Origin: Sorangium aterium
GTDB lineage: Bacteria > Myxococcota_A > Polyangia > Polyangiales > Polyangiaceae
Direction: 5' to 3'
NCBI RefSeq assembly: GCF_028368935.1
Contig: NZ_JAQNDK010000003.1
Span: 1,302,001-1,366,000 of the forward strand
Length of the DNA: 64,000 nt
The notes below the pieces were generated by a model. The model ran no database searches and was not told where the DNA came from. It saw only the letters and a list, made by a program, of their open reading frames with translations. Made by a program: the position numbers and the translations under genes. This document shows, piece by piece, positions 56,181 to 64,000 of this stretch (its first letter is position 1; each line of letters starts with the position of its first letter).

Positions 56181-57203
56181 CTAGCGGTAGGAAATGGCCA
56201 GCTCCTGCCTCGTGGACGGCAGCGGGTGAAACTCCGTCCGCGAGAACCCTGCGCGGCCGAACATCGCGCCGAGCTCCGCTTCCGTGTACGCGTCGCCTCG
56301 CGATGTCTGGACGAGCATCGTCATGGCGAACGACGCCGCGCCCGGGGGCGAGACGCGGTCCTCGTTCGGGACCATCTCCACCGTGATCGCCCGGCCGCCC
56401 TCGGACAGCGCGGCGCGCGCCTTGCGCAGGAGCGCTTCGCACGTCGGCACGTCGAAGTGGTGCAGGAAGTTCGTCAGCAGCACCATGTCGTACCCCTCGC
56501 CGAACGGCTCATCGAACGCGCTGCCGCGGAGCGGCCGCCACCGCTCGGCCACGCCGGCAGCCTCGGCGTTCTCCCGCGCCACCTCCAGCACAGCGGGCCA
56601 GTCGAGCGCCACGACCTCGACGCTCGGATGGCGCTGGGCCAGCGTGATCCCGAAGACGCCGTGGCCCGCCGCCACGTCGAGCACGCGCACCGGCCTGCCG
56701 CCCGGCACCTCGACGATGTTCGCCATGAGCTGCGCCGACAGCCTCATCAGCGGGGCCATGCCGCGCGCGAACCTCACCCACACCGGGTGCTCGGGCGCGA
56801 TCGTCCCCTCGTCGGGCAGCACCGTCCCGCCCTTGCGCACGGCAGCGGCGATATCCCGGTGAGCCTCCATCACCATCGGCGAGAGGACGAACTCGGTGAC
56901 CCCGCCCAGGTACAGGGGCGAGCGCCGGTCGAGGAACGCAGCCGAGTCGGCCGTCAGGCGGTAATGCCGCCGCTCGTCCTTGGTCAGGAACCCGAGGATG
57001 ACCAGGTAATCGCAGAGAATGCGGATGCCGCGCTCGGAAGCACCGCAGGCGCCGGCCAGCTCCGCGACGGTCTCGTTGCCCGCTGCGATCGCGGTGAACA
57101 GGTCGAGCTCGATGGCCCCCTTCAGCGCCGCCGTACGCACGTGGGCGCCCAACGCATCCATCAACAGCGCGGGAGACGGCCCCGCATCCTGATGCGACAT
57201 CAT
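56181..57203 (-). CDS. SAM-dependent O-methyltransferase (family 2 type)
   Basis: This is a 340-residue enzyme. An N-terminal winged-helix dimerisation part (LMDALGAHVRTAALKGAIELDLFTAIAAG, ASERGIRILCDYLVILGFL) precedes the methyltransferase fold with motif I VRVLDVAAGHGVFGITLA, the acidic strand VVALDW, GSAFDEPFGEGYDMVLLTNFLHHF and GGRAITVEMVPNEDR. This is the layout of plant-caffeate-type and bacterial polyketide/carotenoid O-methyltransferases. The HHF at the catalytic position agrees. No biosynthetic cluster is adjacent, so the substrate is unknown. Confidence 0.85.
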   Translation of the reverse strand: MMSHQDAGPSPALLMDALGAHVRTAALKGAIELDLFTAIAAGNETVAELAGACGASERGIRILCDYLVILGFLTKDERRHYRLTADSAAFLDRRSPLYLGGVTEFVLSPMVMEAHRDIAAAVRKGGTVLPDEGTIAPEHPVWVRFARGMAPLMRLSAQLMANIVEVPGGRPVRVLDVAAGHGVFGITLAQRHPSVEVVALDWPAVLEVARENAEAAGVAERWRPLRGSAFDEPFGEGYDMVLLTNFLHHFDVPTCEALLRKARAALSEGGRAITVEMVPNEDRVSPPGAASFAMTMLVQTSRGDAYTEAELGAMFGRAGFSRTEFHPLPSTRQELAISYR

Positions 57204-57427
57204 GACTTCCCCCTCTCGTTCGTGCCCGTCGGCTTGCTCGCCCGTCGCAGCGCACGCCCGCGATGACAGGCCTGTCGCCCCCCGGCGCAGGCGAGGAGGA
57301 AGCTACCGGATCCGATCTCGCGGTCGACCGGAATAACACCGGCGCGGACCACCCCGGCGGCGCAGCGGCGGGCGCGCCGCCTGCGCAGCGCGCCTCGTCA
57401 CGAGCGATGAGCGACGAGCGCGCTCGG

Positions 57428-61330
<3,903 letters not shown>

Positions 61331-61541
61331 CGAGCTGACGCGCTCCTGGCGGGCGCTCTGCCGCTATTGCACAGCGTGCCAGCGGCGCGCGCCGTCCGTC
61401 CACTGTCACCTCGCTCGACGTCGCGCGGCGTGCGTGCCGGCTCACCGCGGCCGATCACCGCGCGGGGACGCATGTCGCGGCGCAGGCGCTCGCGTCGGCG
61501 CGGCGCACACGCTGGCGCACCGGCGCGCCTCGCCGCCTCAC

Positions 61542-63035
61542 CTACCTGTCGCGCTGCGCGCCCGTGTCAGGGGGCGCTTCGCCTGCATCCGCGTCGCCTG
61601 CGCGCCGCCGCAGCACCACGTAGCGGAGGTGCGGGACGCCGCTCACCGCCACCGGAGCGAACGCGTCGCCAGCGCCGGGCAGGCGCGCGACGCGCTGCTC
61701 CACGCCGCGCGCGAACCGCGATGCGGTCCACGGCGACGCGGGCGCCTCGCCCTCGGCGAGCAGCAGCACCAGCGCGTCCACCCGGCGCGCGTCCAGCAGC
61801 GCCCCGGGGATCCGCTTCGTGGTGTGCCCGCCGGGCAGCGCCGCGATCGCCGGATCCGTGACCCCCGCGAGATCGACGAGGGTCGCGCCCGTCGCCGCCC
61901 CGAGCCAGCCGATGTCGAGGGCCGCGACGACCTCCGCCCCGGCGAGCGCGCCGCGGAGCTCCTCGACGACGCGCAGCCGGTCGCTGCCCACCCGCGCGGC
62001 GGTCGGCCCGACCCGGACCATCACGAAGAGCTCCCCCGCGAGCGCGAGCGCGAGCCGGAGCGCCGTGGCGCGCGCGTCGGCCACCGAGGCGACGTGGGCC
62101 GCCGCGAGCACCACGGCGGGCAGCGCCGGGACGACGAGCCGCGAGAGCGGCATCCAGTCGCCGCCCGCCGCCGCGACCGCGAGGAAGTGCACCGCGACCG
62201 CCGCGAGCAGCCCGCGCGGCCACGCGGGGAGCGCGCGCCACGCGGCCGGCGCGATCAGCGCCACCGGCCCGGTCAGGAGGAAGCACGCGAGCGCGTACCG
62301 GGCCCCGAGCGCCGCGTCCGGCGCCTTCGCCAGCGCAGAGAGCGGCGCGGCCCGCCCGAAGATGGAGAGGCGCGCCGCCGCCACGGCGACGAAAGGGAGG
62401 CCCGCGAGCGCGAGCGCGGCGAGCGCTCGGGCCCACGCGGGCCGCGGCGGCGCGTTCCCTGCGGCGTCGCGGCGCGGCGCCGCCTGGGCCGAGAGCGCGA
62501 CGATGAGCGCGAACGGCAGGAGCTCCGGCCGGAGGGCCGCCGCGGCCCCGGCGCAGGCCGCGCCGGCGAGCGCGCCGCCGAGCGCTGGCAGCGCGACGGC
62601 GAGCGCCCCGAGCGCCGCGACGACGCCCGTCTCCATGCCGGCCACGCTCCAGGCGGCGAGCGGCGCCGACGCTGGCACGAGCGCAAGCGCCGCGAACCGC
62701 GCGGGCCGGGCGGACGCCCGATCGACCGCGAGCGCCAGGACGCCGGCGGCGAGCGTCCACGCGAGGGCGCCGAGCGCCTTCGCGGCCGCGAGCGCGGCGA
62801 GCGGCCCGCCGGCCGCGAACGGCGCCAGCACGAACGCCCACCCGAGCGGCGTCACGCCGTCGGTCACCGGCCCGGCCGCGTTGAAGCGGTAGCCCAGCCC
62901 CCGAGCGAGGTGGTGCGCATAACGCGCCGTGATCAGGGCATCGTCGACCGTGAACCCCGAGAGCGCGAGCGCCGGGAGCAGCGCCGAGAGCGCGCCGGCG
63001 AGCGCAATGAGCAGCGAACGCTCCCGCCGCGTCAC
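61542..63035 (-). CDS. Polytopic membrane glycosyltransferase-like protein (GT-C type)
   Basis: This is about 497 residues from GTG 63035 (VTRRERSLLIALAGALSALL). An ATG at 63137 would add 34 Arg-rich residues. About ten hydrophobic helices follow. Just after the first comes SGFTVDDALITARYAHHLARG, the acidic DD loop typical of GT-C polyprenol-phosphate sugar transferases such as arabinofuranosyl- or mannosyltransferases; RFNAAGPVTDGVTPLGW matches their next conserved stretch. The C-terminal ~150 residues form a soluble domain. It would move a sugar from a lipid carrier to an envelope acceptor on the outer face of the inner membrane. Confidence 0.75.
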   Translation of the reverse strand: MTRRERSLLIALAGALSALLPALALSGFTVDDALITARYAHHLARGLGYRFNAAGPVTDGVTPLGWAFVLAPFAAGGPLAALAAAKALGALAWTLAAGVLALAVDRASARPARFAALALVPASAPLAAWSVAGMETGVVAALGALAVALPALGGALAGAACAGAAAALRPELLPFALIVALSAQAAPRRDAAGNAPPRPAWARALAALALAGLPFVAVAAARLSIFGRAAPLSALAKAPDAALGARYALACFLLTGPVALIAPAAWRALPAWPRGLLAAVAVHFLAVAAAGGDWMPLSRLVVPALPAVVLAAAHVASVADARATALRLALALAGELFVMVRVGPTAARVGSDRLRVVEELRGALAGAEVVAALDIGWLGAATGATLVDLAGVTDPAIAALPGGHTTKRIPGALLDARRVDALVLLLAEGEAPASPWTASRFARGVEQRVARLPGAGDAFAPVAVSGVPHLRYVVLRRRAGDADAGEAPPDTGAQRDR

Positions 63036-63137
63036 GCCGCCTGTGCGTCCGCGCGGCACTCCGATGGACACGAGGCGGAGGCGCCCGCGCTGGACAGCAG
63101 CCCGCGCCGCTCCGCGCGATCTCCATCGAGGACGCAC

Positions 63138-63397
63138 CGACAGCGGAGCAAGCGCTCAGGGTGGACGGCCATCAGCACGCAGCGATCCTGTGACAGGCGC
63201 ACGAAGGACGCAATTGCGCTCGCCTGCTCGCAATCATGCGAGCAGGCGAGATGCGAGATGCGACCACGCGGACGCGCGGGCACGTGCGCGAACGTCGCGA
63301 ACACCTGGGCTCGCCGCGGGGCGCACGCCTCGGACAGCGGCAGCGCCGCTGCGCCTGGTGGCAGCCATGCGCCCTCGTGGACGGTATAGTTCCCCGC
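63138..63397. other. Intergenic region, no gene seen
   Basis: 260 bp between divergent genes. It has a GC-rich stretch and GGTATAGTTCC at 63383-63393, where TATAGT (63385-63390) is a good -10 box, 7 bp before the ATG at 63398, so the next gene may be leaderless. Confidence 0.4.
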
Positions 63398-64000
63398 ATG
63401 GCACTTCCTGCCGCGCTCCTGGCCGCCGTCGAGCGGCATTCGTGTTTTACCGGCTGCTATCGCAGCGAATCGGAAGTCCAGGTCTGCATCGATCCGGCGC
63501 AGGCGCTCGCGCCGACGGTGCCTGTCTGTTGCAGCGATTGCCTGAACTTCCACCCGGCGGCGCTCGTGAGCCTCTTGCCCCTCGGCATGACGTCGTACGC
63601 GCTCGCGAACGCGCTGACGACACACGTGCGCTCGCTGCGGGGGTACAAGTGGGCGACCGGCGGCTATCACACCGCGGGCACCGGCTTCTGGCTCAACGCC
63701 GCCTACTACGGCAATGGCCTCTTCCTGGTCGACGCCGCGCGCAACCGCAACGCGAGGACGGACGTCGACATGCTGATCGAGGCCTTCCAGCACGGGATCG
63801 TGCAGCCAGAGGACCCGCGCATGCTCGATCCGGCGCTCTACACGATCGAGCTCGCCTACATCAACATGTCGCGGCCCATCCTGCCGGTCCGCAACAAGCA
63901 GGATCTCCTGGCGTCGCCGCAGCGCAGCGCCACGCCGAGGCAGGGGTTCTCGCGGGTGTCGATCGTGGAGTTCCAGCCGCTCGCCGTCGCGGGGACGTCC
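63398..64000 (+). CDS. Unknown cysteine-containing protein, cut by window end
   Basis: This frame runs open from ATG 63398 to the window edge (201 residues). It begins MALPAALLAAVERHSCFTGC and has clustered cysteines (SCFTGC, VCIDPAQ, VCCSDC) in the first 60 residues, then GYKWATGGYHTAGTGFWLNAAYYG and a well-mixed, folded-looking sequence. The early Cys pattern could bind a metal or form disulfides. No signal peptide is obvious and I recognise no family. TATAGT 7 bp upstream suggests a leaderless start here. Confidence 0.65.
   Translation, partial: MALPAALLAAVERHSCFTGCYRSESEVQVCIDPAQALAPTVPVCCSDCLNFHPAALVSLLPLGMTSYALANALTTHVRSLRGYKWATGGYHTAGTGFWLNAAYYGNGLFLVDAARNRNARTDVDMLIEAFQHGIVQPEDPRMLDPALYTIELAYINMSRPILPVRNKQDLLASPQRSATPRQGFSRVSIVEFQPLAVAGTS

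Noticed and set aside
56181-57203. O-methyltransferase as part of a polyketide or peptide biosynthetic cluster
   Set aside because: No synthase, carrier protein or tailoring partner lies within the window.

Overview
The window is very GC-rich chromosomal DNA from a large-genome, Gram-negative delta-proteobacterium of the myxobacterial type. A Sorangium/Polyangium-like organism is the best guess. The signs are many lipoproteins with long low-complexity linkers, a MYXO-CTERM-like sorting tail, two Hanks-type Ser/Thr kinases (one fused to an AAA ATPase and TPRs), an NtrC-family regulator beside a hybrid histidine kinase, and long antisense open frames typical of about 70% GC. I recognised no rRNA, tRNA or CRISPR array.

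Layout. 0-5.7 kb: a cut lipoprotein gene, a sigma-54 activator, a convergent hybrid histidine kinase, then a transaldolase-like aldolase followed 6 bp later by a methyltransferase-glycosyltransferase fusion. 5.9-16.2 kb: cell-envelope genes, with three surface lipoproteins (one apparently two genes joined in frame, one glycine-rich) and three membrane or small proteins of unknown function. 16.4-19.7 kb: an L,D-transpeptidase lipoprotein and a TPR protein ending in a dead zincin-like domain. 19.7-23.3 kb: a tight five-gene stressosome operon on the minus strand (rsbR-rsbS-rsbT-rsbX plus a second GHKL ATPase) with overlapping start and stop codons. 23.9-38.4 kb: a TPR protein, a DEAD-box RNA helicase, an outer-membrane protein, a TolC-family protein, a PaaZ/BoxD-type aldehyde dehydrogenase, a Ser/Thr kinase and a dynamin-like GTPase.

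38.4-54.3 kb is an accessory, defence-island-like segment. It opens with an 84-bp tandem repeat. It holds two giant STAND-type receptors that end in closely similar TIR domains. The first is PNP-NACHT-pentapeptide-14xWD40-TIR, so it carries a putative nucleosidase and a putative NADase on one receptor. The second is NTPase-15xWD40-TIR, and its WD40 repeats are almost identical at DNA level. Both appear to be leaderless and share an unusual promoter/start element. Between them lie a recombinase-domain/zinc-ribbon protein, an AraC regulator, a DoxX protein, and a VapBC pair whose toxin has a stop at codon 3. The segment ends in a 2.4-kb element with 20-bp inverted ends and an 8-bp target duplication, which contains an IS630-family insertion with a frameshifted transposase.

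54.3-64 kb returns to ordinary genome: an arrestin-like protein, an O-methyltransferase, a kinase-cyclase-like-AAA-TPR regulator, a polytopic glycosyltransferase-like protein, and the start of an unknown cysteine-containing protein that runs off the edge.
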